The notes under the pieces: generated by a model
Told to the model about the DNA's origin: nothing
Databases searched by the model: none
Seen by the model: only the letters and a program-made list of their open reading frames with translations
Assembly: GCF_030864355.1 (NCBI RefSeq)
Contig: NC_083395.1
Location: 2,914,001 to 2,978,000, forward strand
Direction: 5' to 3'
Source: Cutaneotrichosporon cavernicola
Taxonomy: Eukaryota; Basidiomycota; Tremellomycetes; Trichosporonales; Trichosporonaceae
Length of the DNA stretch: 64,000 bases
Translations under genes and position numbers: made by a program
In this document: positions 1-11,887 of the stretch, one piece after another
How positions within the stretch are numbered: the stretch's first letter is position 1
Layout of the letters: each line of letters opens with the position of its first letter

Positions 1-426
1 GTGATAAACTGGTGTAAGCTATGCCAGAGGATCTAGCTCACTGTAATGTCCCCCCAGCAGGCCAACGACGCTCCGCTGAGTCACAATACACAGGTACCAA
101 GCCGTGGTGAATTGGACAAAGCCCACGATACCGAAGAAGTCGTGGCCCTTGGTCAACCCGCCTTGGCTCTTGTTCCCTTCGTCAACCATGCGGAGGAGCA
201 AGTCGAGCTGCTGGGTATCGTACTCGGTCGCGTCCTCGACTACGTTAAGGTCGGCGTCGGCGCGGTCGATCTTGAGCACGCGGTGCGTGCTCCCAGCACT
301 CGCGGTGATGTAGTATCGCCTAGAATCAGCAAAGAAAATATAAGGAACGTACGACTTGGTCTCCCAGATGGCGTACTGGGACAGACCCGAGGGGTCGTCC
401 GTGTCGTCCATCGGGCGGCGCGGCAT
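1..426 (-). CDS. FIG4: FIG4-type phosphoinositide phosphatase, 5' part only
   Basis: This is the N-terminal part of a SAC-domain polyphosphoinositide phosphatase of the FIG4 type; the rest lies beyond the left edge. In the family it hydrolyses the 5-phosphate of PI(3,5)P2 on vacuolar/endosomal membranes together with the PIKfyve/Fab1-Vac14 complex. Visible family signatures are RRYYITASAG, HRVLKIDR, GGLTKGHDFFGIVGF and a GLLGGHY stretch. A 33-bp intron at 9-41 (GTGAGC donor, CAG acceptor) splits the last motif, and splicing restores GGHYIYH as in yeast Fig4. The ATG at 424-426 opens the family-like N-terminus; a second in-frame Met five residues later is possible. The catalytic CX5R(T/S) motif is outside the window. 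The family call is strong from motif spacing. Confidence 0.85.
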
Positions 427-1032
427 TGTTGAGGGTGGGGTTTGTTGTGATTACTGAGGAGTTGTGAAGAGTGCGGGGAAGGGAAGATGATGAAGCGGGG
501 GTGGCAGGTTCGCTTACCTCGGTTAATGATAAGACGAGTGAATTGTGAGGATTAGGTTTTTGTTTCAAAAGGATTATTCTAATCGGCAAGGATGTTCACG
601 TGATTGAGCTAGCCGCTGGGTGGCAAAGAGTAGTGCATAGAACCAAGGCACCTTTGGCTCCCTTGGCTCACCTTCCCTCTGATGACCAGGCCCAGAGCCT
701 GACAAAAGTCTAGAAACATGCTCTCTGACATTTTCTGACACGACTCATACTCAACTTTGCATACCAACCCCCCACCCCCCGCCCAACCCCCCACTCTACA
801 GTCGCGTCGCGTCCTGTCAATCAGCGACTACGCCACGACGTTCACCCCGGTTACTCGGACGACGGATTCCTACCTGTACTGTTCAGATCTTGATGGCGTA
901 GGCTGGCCAATCCCCATCTCACGACCGCGCCATCACGTGGTCCATTCTCGGCCAGGGTGCGCGACGCCATCTTGCGTCTAGCCATCGCACCATCACACTT
1001 CTAGTAGTAACAGCTCGCTCAGTCACTCGACA
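427..1032. promoter_or_regulatory. Divergent intergenic region FIG4 / arrestin
   Basis: About 0.6 kb separates the divergent starts of the FIG4-like and arrestin genes, so it must hold both promoters. I see C-rich pyrimidine tracts around 768-795, common upstream of basidiomycete genes, and no ORF worth calling. No specific binding site can be defended. Confidence 0.5.
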
Positions 1033-4000
1033 ATGGTCAAGAGCACGGCGCCGCTCCAGATCAGGCTCACCGAGCCGGTCATCTACCTGCGCGGCACGTC
1101 GACTGGAGCAGACTTCCGAGGCCGGCCTCAGCATGCACGTGACGACGGGCCATCGGCAGTTGTGCGTGGCCTCCTAACACTTCGGCTTCATAAGACGACG
1201 CGCATCCGCAACATCAACATCTCACTTGAGGGCATCGCGCGCACGGAATGGCCAGAGGGTGAGTTATTCCTGAACCTAGGGCGCTGATCTCAGGTATCGG
1301 ATCGCGCCGCACGGACACATATGAGGAGCACGAGCTGATCAACGAGACGACGACGTTCTTCAACGGCGCAGAAGAGGCCAAAGCACAAACGGCACGGAGG
1401 AGCGCGTCGGTCGGACCTGGCGTGCTGGCGCAGCACGACCTCGATTCGGACGACGAGGACGGGTTCGCTCAGCGCGAGGAGGACGAATGGGAGACCCGTG
1501 GCAGGCCCCTACCGCGCTCGTTAAGTGTACTCCCATCAGCTCCGTCGGACTGGCAGGAATGGTACCGCGACGGTATCTCGCGCGCCGGAAGCCCTGTCAA
1601 CAGCGCAGCCCCGAGCCGCGTCCCCAGCGCTACGGACCTTGCGGGGCTAATCAACGCGACCCGCAACCAGTCCGTCGATGAACGTGGTCCAACCCCCGCA
1701 TACTCCGCGGCGGCCACGCCCCCGTCCATGACCACGCCGCCAATCTCGAGCCACCCGTCCTCAATCCTTCTTCCGGGCGGGAGCCGCGGGCGCTCGCCCA
1801 TGCCGGACAGCGCCATCTCACGCCGAGAGAGTGAGCAGGACGATCCCAACTGGGACACAACGCCGTTCGGGGAATCACCAGAGGGCCTGCTCCCCCCCGG
1901 ATCGCCAGCGCCAAACGTTAGATTTAACGAAGGCGCCGCTGATAGGGCGCTGGCTGCGGCTGCCGCGGGTAGGCCGCAGGAGGACGATAACCGGCTGCGT
2001 CGCGTGGCTTCGGGCCGCTCCGAAGGCGAAGAAGAAGACGAGTATCACCCTGTGCGCGATGCGACTTTCGCTATCCCGACTGCACACAACACGCCGCATC
2101 AATCGCCCTCGCTTGTCGCATTCAATGCGTCATCTGCGTCCCGACCGCCGTCTCTACAGCTCGACCGGACTGTGTCGAACCATGTGCCTGATTTCACGCT
2201 GCCTCCTCCACAGCGTCAACAGAGCTCTCTGCGGACGGTGCTCGACGGCGATCCGAGCGAGCTCAGCCGGCGCACCTCACGGCGGCAGAGGCCGTCGTCG
2301 GTTGCGATTGACGACGCGAGCAGCTCCCTCACGAGCCCTTCCCTTCCTGAGGAGCGCGAGCGGCCCCACCACCACCACCACCGCTTCAGTTTAGCTGCGG
2401 CCTTACGCGGACTGAGTGGCAGGAGCAGGTCGCGCACCCAGGCAAGCAGTCGGCCCGGTTCTCGAGCGAGCAGCCGCACGCGTGGAGTCGAGACACCACG
2501 GACGCCGTACTTTGAAGATTCGATGTCGCGGAACGCAGGCCAGTCGAACCTCGCCACGATGCGGCACGGAGCGCGAAGCCGTGGGCCCAGCCCTTCAGGC
2601 AAGGGCGACGGGTCTGAAAGCCGAGGACGGACAAGACACAGGTTCTTTGGCAAGGAGGAGCCTGAGGACGAGGGTTCGATCCGCAACTGGAAAGAGTTCC
2701 GGAAGGGCGTGTACAACTACCCGATCTCGTTCACGATCCCTCCCGACGCACCGCCAACCCTGCACGCCGAGTTTGGGAGTGTCAAGTACCGCCTCAAGGC
2801 GACGGTAGTTAGAGTGGGCGCGCTCACATCGAATTTGGTCGAGGACCTCGAAGTGACGATGATCGCGGGGCCGCAGGAGGACGACATGGAGGAGACGGAG
2901 AACGTGATTGTCGAGAGACAGTGGGAGGACCAGATGCGCTACCAGATCGCGTTAAGTGGCAAGGCTTTCCCGATTGGCAGCACGATCCCTATCAGTATCC
3001 GGCTGATGCCGCTGGCCAAGTGTAAGATCTACCGGATCACGATTGCACTCGAGGAGAAGACGGACTACTTTGCGGCTAACAAGAAGGTTGCGCGACACGA
3101 GACGCCGCGGCGGTTCATCCTCTTCGCAGCCCGAAGCCCAAAGGACAAGACGGACCCTCTGCTTCCCATCCTCTCCGAGTCGACTTCAGCGGTAAAGGAC
3201 AGCTCTCTCGCTCCATTGGCGCGACAGGCAGCATTGAACAATCCGCGAGAGTTTAGCGAACTCATGCACCCCGAAGACGACGTGTACGCTTCTCTGCTAG
3301 ATCCAATGGGGCCGTGGCATCTAGAAAAGGACTTGGCGGTGCCCGACTGCTCGACGCGTATCAAGTTTACAACCAAGCACGAGAGCACGATGATGAGCGT
3401 CCAGCACTGGCTCAAGGTTACGATCCGCGTCGAACGTGGTGACGACAACGCGGTTGATTCCAAGGGCCGCAGAAAGCAGTTTGACATTATCATCGAGACG
3501 CCCATAAAGATGCTCGAGTGCCGCGTGAACACGCAGTACAACTCTCTGCCATCTTACGACCGGGTTGACATTGATCCGTCTCCATTGGGTAAGGGATGCT
3601 CGATTCACGGACGCGCGGCCGAGCACCACAGGAACCCCGGAAGCGCGTTGATCGGCGTCGGGACGAGTGTGCTCAACTCGCTCACCCACCCGTCGCAGCT
3701 GTACAACCACGACCGCGACCGCGGTTCGCAGCCTGGCACACCCGGTACGCCGGGCAACCTCACACCGCACCCGTATACCGCTCCTCACTCTGGCACCCAT
3801 ACCCCCATCTTGGCTGGCGCAATTACCCCCCCGCAACCGCCGCATGGATCACACGCGCCAGGACAAGCAGAACACGACGATACATTGCTCGAGCGGAATA
3901 TCGTTTACGATCGCCTGATCAGCGGACAGGAAGCCGAGACTGGCGAGCAACCCCCAACGTACAAGGAGGCTGTTGCGAATGCTATCCGCTCGGCCCGCTC

Positions 4001-4112
4001 GGCCAGCCGCGTTGGTAGTAGGGCACCGAGCCTGTCGCGCGTGGGGAGCCGGACGGCAAGTCAGGCCATTAGCCGCCGCTCGAGCCCGACGCCCATGTAC
4101 ATCGAGGAATAG
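1033..4112 (+). CDS. Alpha-arrestin (ART/ROD1-like) ubiquitin-ligase adaptor
   Basis: Two exons (1033-1258, 1294-4112; 35-bp intron, CTGAT branch, CAG acceptor) encode 1,014 residues. Residues 1-110 or so look like the arrestin N-domain start (IRLTEPVIYLRG, then VRGLLTLRLHKTTRIRNINISL). After a long Ser/Pro/Arg-rich insert the arrestin core resumes near residue 540 (YNYPISFTIPPDAPPTLHAE, then FPIGSTIPISIRLMPL). Near the C-terminus QPPTYKEA is a PPxY motif of the kind that binds WW domains of Rsp5/NEDD4 ligases, and LPSYDRV is a weaker LPxY variant. Known alpha-arrestins bring the ligase to plasma-membrane transporters for endocytosis. The Arg/Ser-rich tail is likely phosphoregulated, which is inference. 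Length is long but in range for fungal ROD1/ROG3-like proteins. Confidence 0.85.
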
Positions 4113-4238
4113 GACAGTTAGAGTCTAGATGCAAATATTGTACTTGGTTAAGAGAGAGCTTGGTCAAGTCACTGTGTACACAGTATACATGCTTACATCA
4201 ACACCATACAATGCAGTGCCCAAGAGTACTGTCGCACG

Positions 4239-6176
4239 CTACAGCTTCTTCCACGCGGTGACGATCCACAGCGTCCACACGCAGCCAATGAACCCCAGGC
4301 CTGCGATGAAGAAGCCACGCCCGCGCTTCCGCTCCTTGTCGTTGCGCGCAAGTCCGCTCTGCGGCCCGTTCTCCTCGATCTTGGCAGCGATACGAGCACG
4401 CGCGTCCGCGTGCTCCTCGTCCTCGTCCGACACTGGGTCCTCGTCCTCGTCCATCGGCAGCTGCTCGTACTCGGTATACTCCTCCCACGCGGCGTGTTTC
4501 GCCGCGAGTCGTCTCTTTCGCTCAAAGCGCCACAAAACAACAGAAGAAATGAGCTGCACGACATTGATGGCAGCGTAGATGAGGAGGAGACCTTCAGCCG
4601 CGCCACTCTCCCCCCGTCGTTCCTTTGCAAAGTCGAGCCACAAACCAGCCAAGGTCTGGGACGCGCTCGACGCCGCCGTCTCCAGTGACTTGTGGAGGCC
4701 CAACCCCAACGGAACGAGAGTGACGGGCATCATGCGCGGAATCATGACAACCAGGAGGAGGGTGGATGCGCCGTGGCCCAGAGCCCAGGAGATGAGGCCT
4801 GGCCATGGGGTGTGCGTGATGGCGGGTGGGAGGGCAAGGTAGACGTAGCAGAAGAGGGTTAGGATGGAGGTTGCGAAGAAGAGGAGATACGTCGTGCGTG
4901 GCGAACCCTGGTCACGGTCTGTTATCCACCCGATGAAGGGGTAGAGGACGATCGCGCCGGCCATGAGGACAGACGCGTTCATGCTCGCCTGCGATTCGGA
5001 CAGGCCGAAGCGGACCTGAACGATCTATATCAGCTTTGTTAAGGAGAGCTCACATTTGCACTGAGATGCAGGAACGGTTGCCATATCGCGCCGCAGAAGA
5101 GGTTGACGAGGATGTAGAGCCAGAAGACGTCGCCGAGACGCGAGACACCGTCGAAGCGCACGATGCGTTTCGGGCTCACCTCGGCTGCGTCGCGTGTCTG
5201 AGCCGCCCCACAGCCTAAGCCTAAGCGGAGAATGTTGGCTGAAAATGACAGGATGCACAGTGCAAGACCGACTGCGAAGGGGGCCGTGTCACCGCCCGCC
5301 TCGGCCAAGGGAAGGGAGGTGAAGGAGGCGACGAAGGACGCGGTTTTACCGCTCACCAAGCCGAGGGCGAGGGAGAGGCCGAGGTGCCCGCCGGGTGAGA
5401 GGCGGGCTAGGAGGGTTTCTTGTACGACCATGAGTGGGGTGCTTCCCAACCCGAAAAGGAAGTATCCGAGGGCCATGATGGCGATCGCGCCAGAATATAC
5501 GCCCACGTAGAGAATCACCGCGCCGAGGAGGATGAATCCGGTCGTGACGAGAGAGGACGCGGCTGTGCCGTACCGCGCGACGAGAATGCCTGCAACGAGG
5601 GGTGTCCATGTCGAGTTTAGGCTAGGTTAGCTTGGCTGGGGGAAGGCTTACTTGAGCGCCGAGATCATGAGTGAGAATTGGCTATTCGTGGATCCAAGCT
5701 CGCGGTGGAGCTTGCTCTTGATGGGGCCCGAGACGTACATCAGGCTGGCATCAGTGTCAAGTCGGGGTTCGGTGATCGGCGCGATGTTTGTGATTCAGAT
5801 TCGGGGGAACCTGGGGAACGTACAAATGGCTTCCGATGCTGAGGGTACACACGGCGATGAGAGCGAGTGCGCGTGAACGGTCTATCGCCCCACTACCCTC
5901 TGAGAGGTCCACGACCGAGCGGGAGCGGATGAGACTCGCATTGCTCAGGCGCCGCTGAATCGCTGCGGGGGTGAGGGTGCGGGCGTCCATTCCGTTGCGC
6001 GGGGAGTGGGGTGAGGCCGTGCGAACGGTTCCAGGTGTCCGCTCGGGAGCGGACGTTATCAGTCGAGACGGCGTGGCTGGCCGCGAGAGGATGGGTGAGC
6101 ACTCGTTCGAGAGGAGTGAAGAAGTCTCGGAGATGCCTGTGCGCTGGGCAAGGAAGTCGCGGATGGGCGAGGGCAT
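4239..6176 (-). CDS. MFSD1-like major facilitator transporter
   Basis: Four exons (5824-6176, 5652-5744, 5054-5621, 4239-5024) with introns of 79, 30 and 29 bp encode 599 residues; all phases agree. An about 110-residue hydrophilic N-tail precedes roughly 11-12 hydrophobic segments (for example ALALIAVCTLSIGSHF, ALGYFLFGLGS, ASVLMAGAIVLYPFIGWITD). A GWITDRDQ loop matches MFS loop 8-9. A charged Asp/Glu tail and one last hydrophobic segment end the protein. The organisation resembles MFSD1, a lysosomal dipeptide transporter in animals; vacuolar location and substrate here are inference. The start at 6176 was chosen because the upstream in-frame Met adds sequence that looks like leader. Its stop lies 126 bp from the arrestin stop, convergent. 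Confidence 0.75.
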
Positions 6177-6719
6177 GGTGAAGAAGTGGAGGTAGGGTCG
6201 AGAGGAAAGGGAGAAGAGAATGGGATGGGGCGCCACCGAGGTGGAGGAAGATATTATGCGCGCCTTTGTGCGCACCAAGTAGCGTTGGAGTATTGAATGA
6301 TAGAGTCTAGATCAAGACGAGTGAGACGATGGGAGAAGCCGAATGGAGATGAAAGATCGGATGGGAAGGGGTCGACGTCTCCTGCCATCCTCGCATCCTT
6401 GGTCATGTGTGCTGGGGTGTCTCGAATCAGATACCGCTCCTGCCATCCTCTACGCATGGACGCCGCCTACATGCATACACGCGTTCTGAAAACGCGAGAT
6501 GGCAGTCACACCGGTATACCAGTGCACCAGTCCACCATGTATGATGCACTAGCAGTTCCTAGGCGCGCTCGTCTTCAATGTCCGACGCGTCGTTGACGGT
6601 AAGGCGAAAGACGCCACTTGATGCCGGCCTCTGCCGAGCTGGCAGAGGCAAATCGGCATATCTGATAAAGCCGTTTGGGGGTTGGTTCAGACATCGACTG
6701 GGTAAACTACCATGAATAC

Positions 6720-6761
6720 CACGTGTACCACGTGTACCACGTGTACCACGTGTACCATGTG
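6720..6761. repeat. 9-bp tandem array carrying four CACGTG E-boxes
   Basis: The unit ACGTGTACC repeats four times without change and ends in a degenerate fifth copy (ATGTGG). Each junction creates a CACGTG palindrome, at 6720, 6729, 6738 and 6747, followed by CATGTG at 6756. CACGTG is the core site of bHLH regulators such as Cbf1, Pho4 and SREBP-type factors. It sits about 0.55 kb upstream of the MFSD1-like start and 2.5 kb from CSC1. A regulatory role is inference; a neutral microsatellite is the alternative. Confidence 0.7.
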
Positions 6762-7622
6762 GGAAAGAAAGGCATTTGGCCCATGGCACAAAGGTCGGAA
6801 TCTACATAACATGTTGTGTACATTCGTATCGGCTCAAATCGCGTCGCGTCTCTTCCTAGACCACGGGACGCGCGAGGAATCAACATATCCCGATCTACAG
6901 TAGTCTTGCCTTGCTCGCCTTGTACGGTTAACACTGCGCCCAACGCGTCGTTCGCCATGTCGTGTCCGGTTGTGTCATGTCACACTATAGTAACACATTA
7001 TCTTGTTATTCCTACAAGATGTCATTTTTATATAGGAAAATACTGATGCTGAAACGACTACGAACTGGCGGCCTAGTGGTAATCGGATCTCCGTATCGCA
7101 GAACGCCGTGGCGTCATGAGCTGAGCTTAGACACCACCTTCCCTCTCTCACCTGTCATCTGTCATCTGTCAAGCTGCCCAGCTGCCAAGCTGCCAAGCTG
7201 GCGAACTCGAGATTGTCAGCCTTGTTAGAAGTCCTCTACTTCCAACCCGACTCCTTCCCCTCCTCCACCCACTTCCTCCTCCCCTCCACCTGTAAACCCA
7301 CAAACCCCATTACGCCACCAAAGCGTGCTCCACATGCCGCGCGCCACTCGCCACCGACATTACTCACGCACGCGACGGGTAACCGGGCAAAAGGGCTAGG
7401 ACAAGTGGGTGTCATGAACTAATTATGTATTAATACTCCCTTTCAACCTTGTATAATCTGTGGATCTGTGGCCTGTGGAGCTGTGGAGTAGCTTCAGTTG
7501 ATCAGTGGACGTCGTACTATAAAAGTATACTGTATGCCCTGCAGCCTGCAGGTGATGGCCGCGCTAATTTGACAATCGTACTTGACATTGTCACGTTGAC
7601 ACCCTTATATAATTCAAAGGCA

Positions 7623-7883
7623 ATGAGGTGTTTTGTTCCAACGAGCATTTGTTTTGCCTTGTCCCTCGGTTTCTCACTCGCACCTGTCATGGCCAGATCC
7701 ACACAGGCCGTAGAGGCGCAGGAAAGGGAAGTGCGAGATCAGATCGGCGGGCTTGGGCCATCCACAATTGTACAACAAACACACGGGCCACATGGCCACC
7801 CACCCGGCAATCCGACTATTCGCACTGACACAATACAGGGAAATCGTTTGATCGAGGTCTGTGCCCAACTATTCGGTTCATGA
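7623..7883 (+). CDS. Possible small secreted protein (weak)
   Basis: An ATG at 7623 opens an 86-residue reading frame whose first 24 residues (MRCFVPTSICFALSLGFSLA and following) look like a signal peptide with a cleavage-like APVMA. The remainder is polar with few cysteines. A TATATAA lies just upstream but too close to the ATG to be a normal TATA box. There is no family resemblance. It may be chance in a gene-poor stretch. Confidence 0.15.
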   Translation: MRCFVPTSICFALSLGFSLAPVMARSTQAVEAQEREVRDQIGGLGPSTIVQQTHGPHGHPPGNPTIRTDTIQGNRLIEVCAQLFGS

Positions 7884-8568
7884 TTCTGATTAGCGCAGGG
7901 CATAGGATGACAGGTCAATTAACTCAAGAACCTAACACCTACCTATTATAGTATGAATAACACACTTCACTTACCAAAATGGAAGCCACGTGTTGGATCC
8001 AGTTATGGCGTGGGTTGGGAGGTGTTTGGCCCTGTCCACACACATCCACACTCATCCAAGGCATGTGGGCTGGGTGAAAAGAGTGATTCGACGTCATTGC
8101 GTTGGCAAGGTGTGGATGTAATCGGAAAGAGGCACGGCTGCGATGTGATCGTAACCTATCTATTTCTTCAAAGAGGCCTGGGGGCCCAAGGATTTTTGGA
8201 GCCAGGGAACTCGACAGAGCGGATGCCAAGTTAGGTTGTAATGGGGGCGGATGATTAAATTACCTCCTAGTTCCCTGAATAGATCTTGTCCATTGAACGA
8301 CGTCAGATCCCCTTCGCCTCTTCAGCGTTTTGCAGGTCCTTTGCTTGGTTCCTACCCTGAAACGTGTACCTTGCTGCGTACCTACTTAAAACGTCATTCC
8401 AACTAGAGTTGTTCCCTGAGTTTGGAGACTAGGATTAGGTCCAAAGGCTATTTTCAGGGTCAAGGTAGACAAGCTGGCACGCGTGACGACATTAACATGT
8501 CCCCTATCCCCTACCGCCGCCTTGAGAGATTGCCCTTGAGAACAAGAATGGTAGAATGCTAAGACTAG

Positions 8569-8620
8569 GCAAGCCAAGCAAGCCATGCAAGCCATGCAAG
8601 CCATGCCAGCCATGCCAGGC
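8569..8620. repeat. Short imperfect 10-bp tandem repeat
   Basis: Copies of GCCATGCAAG and variants (GCCAAGCAAG, GCCATGCCA) run head to tail for about 50 bp. It is short and non-coding. I see no function. Confidence 0.6.
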
Positions 8621-8997
8621 AAAGGAGAATCAAACGTCAGGTACAACCCAACTTTCTACTACTACCAACGGCCAAAAGACCAAGGACAAATGGCGTTACA
8701 CCCAACCCACCTCTTGAAATCCAGACATCCAGAGGGTTATCGCCCTCGCCCATCGCCCATCGCCAACGCCGCCACCTTCCCCTCTAGACTGCTTATACCA
8801 AACTACTTATTGCCCAGCTACCTACCATCCATTAAGTCATCGGGCTATCAGGTGCTATTCTGTCCGCAGCCCCGCAGCTTCTCTTTACAGCACCTAATCT
8901 GACTGTCATCTTCCCATCGCATCTTGTCTCCTCATCATCACTCGACCAGACCACATTATCCACTTTCTACTTTGAAAGAGTAACATTCCATATCAAA

Positions 8998-9180
8998 GTA
9001 AGTCCCTCTCTCTCTCGGGGTCAATCACAGATGCCGTCAACTCTTCTTTGTCGCGTCCCTTTAGCCTTAAGGATTGACCTTGACCTTGGCCTTGGCCTTG
9101 GCCTCGTTTCCCTCGACCGTGACATATCAATATACCAACAAACGCGTCCTTATCCTGTATAAAGCACTGACACTCCGCAG
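8998..9180 (+). promoter_or_regulatory. Probable 5'-leader intron of the CSC1 gene
   Basis: GTAAGT at 8998 and a CACTGACACTCCGCAG acceptor ending at 9180 define a plausible 183-bp intron in the leader, 84 bp before the CSC1 ATG. If it is not removed, an ATG at 9031 opens a 43-codon upstream ORF ending at 9162 with a Leu-Gly repeat from a CTTGGC repeat. Retention or splicing would therefore change whether ribosomes meet a uORF. Both sites are read by eye. Confidence 0.4.
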
Positions 9181-9264
9181 TTTTCTTGATCGACCTTCCC
9201 TCCGTGCTCCTCCATTCCTTCAACTTGCCGGTAGGCCTTCCCCCCCTTCGGCATCCACGACAAC

Positions 9265-11887
9265 ATGTCAACCGACGCTGCTGCGGCCAAGTCGGCGACG
9301 ACCGCGCAGTTTACTTCCGGTCTCGTCATTGGTGCCATCACCATTGGAGTCTGCTTCGTCTTCTGGGGCGTCTTGCATGCTCGCAAGAGCCTCATCCGCG
9401 TCTTCCAGCCGCGTATCGAGCTCGGCGCTCCCGACAAGCGCCCAGAAAAGCTCCCCGACAATCCACTAGGCTGGTGGAAAACAATTTTCCAAGTTAGAGA
9501 CGAGCACATTATTACCGTCAATGGCCCGGACGCCTACTTTGCCGTGCGCTACCTCAAGATCTTTGGCGTCTGTCTCCTCGCTTTCTGCTCGTTCCTTTCT
9601 CTCGGTGGCCTCGTCGCGCCTGCGTAAGTCGATTCGTCACATTCCAACCACCTGGTCCTTCCAGGCTGACATTCAGTGTTGTCAAGCCCAACAATGGCCT
9701 CACTGGCGTCAACATGCTCACCTTTGGCAACGTCAAGGAGCCGCTGCGCCGCATCCCTCACATCATTGTGTCGGCTGCCTTTATCCGTGAGTCGCATCGT
9801 GACCTTTGCCATGTCTGACAGCAGTCGTGACCAACTACCTTCTCTGGCGTGAGTTCCGCCACTTTGTCGACATCCGCACCCGGTGGCTAAAATCGGACTC
9901 GGCGAGCCGCAAGTCGCGCACCGTCATGATCACCAATGTTCCTAAGGACGTGTTCTCAGAGGCTGGCATTAAGGAGCTCGCAGCTTTGGTTGCCGCTCAG
10001 ACGTCGTCCGGCGTTCCTCGTCCCAGTGGCATCTCCGCCAACACTCATCGCGCCCCTGGCGGTGTCACCGATGTTTGGCTAGCCCGCAAGGTCAAGGCCG
10101 TTGAGACTGTCTGGCAGGACCGTGACAAGGAGTGTAACCGCCTCGAGGGTGGCGTCGGCAAGCTCCTCAAGCTCGCCCAGAAGAATCAGCGCAAGGGCAA
10201 GACCCCCGAGGCCAAGGGTACCTGGAACCAGGAGAGCGCCAACCCGGCCGACCAATACGTTCTTCCCAAGAAGCAGCCCAAGTGGAAGCAGGGTTTCCTT
10301 GGTCTCTTTGGCAAGAAGATGGATCTCGAGACCTCGCCCCTTTACATCCGGGAGAAGAACGACGAACTCGTCAAGCTCCGCGCCAATGAGGACGACTACG
10401 AGCTTGGCAACGTCGCATTTGTCCGCTTTGCCACCCAGGACGAGGCCCTCAACTTCGCCCGCCTCGTCAAGAAGTCCGACCGCAAGCGCTTCCTGATGAT
10501 CAAGACCAGCTTTGAGGTTGTGCCCGACGACGTGATTTGGTCCAACCTTAGTATCAACCCTTACCAGCGCAAGGCTCGCACCTTCGTGTCGTGGGGCCTC
10601 ACTATCACGCTCATCATCTTCTGGACCATTCCTATGGCCTTCGTCGGTTTCGTGTCGAACATCGACACCCTCAGCAACTGGACGGTCAACGGCACGAAGC
10701 CGTTCAGCTGGATTCTCAAGATTCCCGCAGTCCCGCTCGGTATCATCAAGGCGGTTCTTCCTTCGGCGGCGCTCGCGATCCTCTTCATGCTTCTGCCCAT
10801 CGTTCTCCGCGCTTGGATCAAGCTTCAGGGCGAAACTCGCAAGTCCGAAGTCGAGTTCAAGCTCTTCACCCGCTACTGGCTCTTCTGGATTATCCACGGT
10901 TTCCTCATTGTCACCCTCTCCTCGGGTATCCTGCCGGCTCTCTCCAACATCAGCGGTACTCTCAACTCGATCCCGACCCTCCTTGCGGACCAGCTACCCG
11001 GCGCCAACATCTTCTTCCTGGTCTTCATCCTCACCGCGACTTGGTCTGCGGCTGCCAAAACCCTAGCACGTATTGTGCCTTGGGTTATGTGGCAGCTGCG
11101 CGGCATCCTTGCCGGCGGAACTCCCCGCAAGGCGTTTGCGCAGAAGTACAAAATGGACTCGTTCCTCTGGTCGACTACCATGCCCAATATTTGTCTCATT
11201 GTCGCTGTCGCCATCATCTACTCCGCCATTCAGCCCCTCATCACGGTCATTGGCCTCATCGGCATGGTGCTCTTCTACTCGGCCTACAAGTACCAGCTTC
11301 TCTGGACCTCTGACCAGCCGGAGGAGATGGAGACTGGTGGCCTCTACTACCGCAAGATGCTCCGAACCGTCTTCGTGGCCTTGTACTTCCAGATCGTCTG
11401 CCTGGGTGCCCTCTTCTTCCTCATGAACAACACGGTCGGCTACGTTGGCGGTGCAGTCATCATTGCCTGCGGTGTGATTACCGCGATCCACCAAGCGTAC
11501 CTCGACCACGTTGCCTTCAAGAAGGACGTTGTCATGTACGGCTGGACCCACCTCTACTCATCGAGCGAGACGCACCTCAACCCGGCCGAGAACGTTGTCA
11601 ACGAGAACATTCCAGGCGAGAAGACGCCTCCCATCATGGACGACGCTGCCGGCCTCACTGGACAAGACCGCATCGACGTGCGTCACGAGTTTGACAACCC
11701 AGCCATGTACAAGGCGCAGCCTGTCATCTGGATTGCCAACGACCCGCTCGGCCTCGGTAATTATGAGGCCAACCGGATCAACGCTGATGGCGTCGACGCG
11801 TCGACCGAGTTCGCGCACATGGATGCCAAGGGCAAGCTCGACGTCGACCGCTCGCCTCCCGACGAGGATTGGGACGGCGGCGTGTAG
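9265..11887 (+). CDS. CSC1/OSCA/TMEM63-type osmosensitive cation channel
   Basis: Three exons (9265-9623, 9677-9786, 9825-11887; introns 53 and 38 bp) encode 843 residues. Order of parts: an extracellular N-terminus and first hydrophobic segment (LVIGAITIGVCFVFWGV), two further N-terminal membrane segments, a cytosolic domain with the family's RTVMITNVPKD signature and GNVAFVRFATQDEALNFAR, then a C-terminal block of many membrane helices (DUF221/RSN1_7TM) starting at TFVSWGLTITLIIFWTIP. Members are mechanically or osmotically gated, calcium-permeable channels of plasma or internal membranes. The C-terminal tail is acidic and soluble. ATG context ACAACATG fits a strong start. Family call is firm; the physiological stimulus in this organism is not shown by sequence. 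Confidence 0.88.

Larger units (their letters stand above)
6177..9264. other. 3.1-kb gene-poor divergent intergenic region
   Basis: This stretch separates the divergent MFSD1-like and CSC1 starts. It is less GC-rich than its surroundings and no ORF in it resembles a known family. It contains a 9-bp E-box array (6720-6761), a short 10-bp repeat (8569-8620), a weak small ORF (7623-7883) and the probable leader intron of the CSC1 gene (8998-9180). A non-coding RNA or small exon could be missed by eye. Confidence 0.5.

Noticed and set aside
7060..7130. tRNA-like CCTAGTGGTAATC element
   Set aside because: It resembles an A-box, but no B-box or closing acceptor stem follows at the right distance.
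10079..10897. Long minus-strand ORF opposite the CSC1 gene
   Set aside because: Composition is a mirror of GC-rich codon use on the coding strand; no family resemblance.
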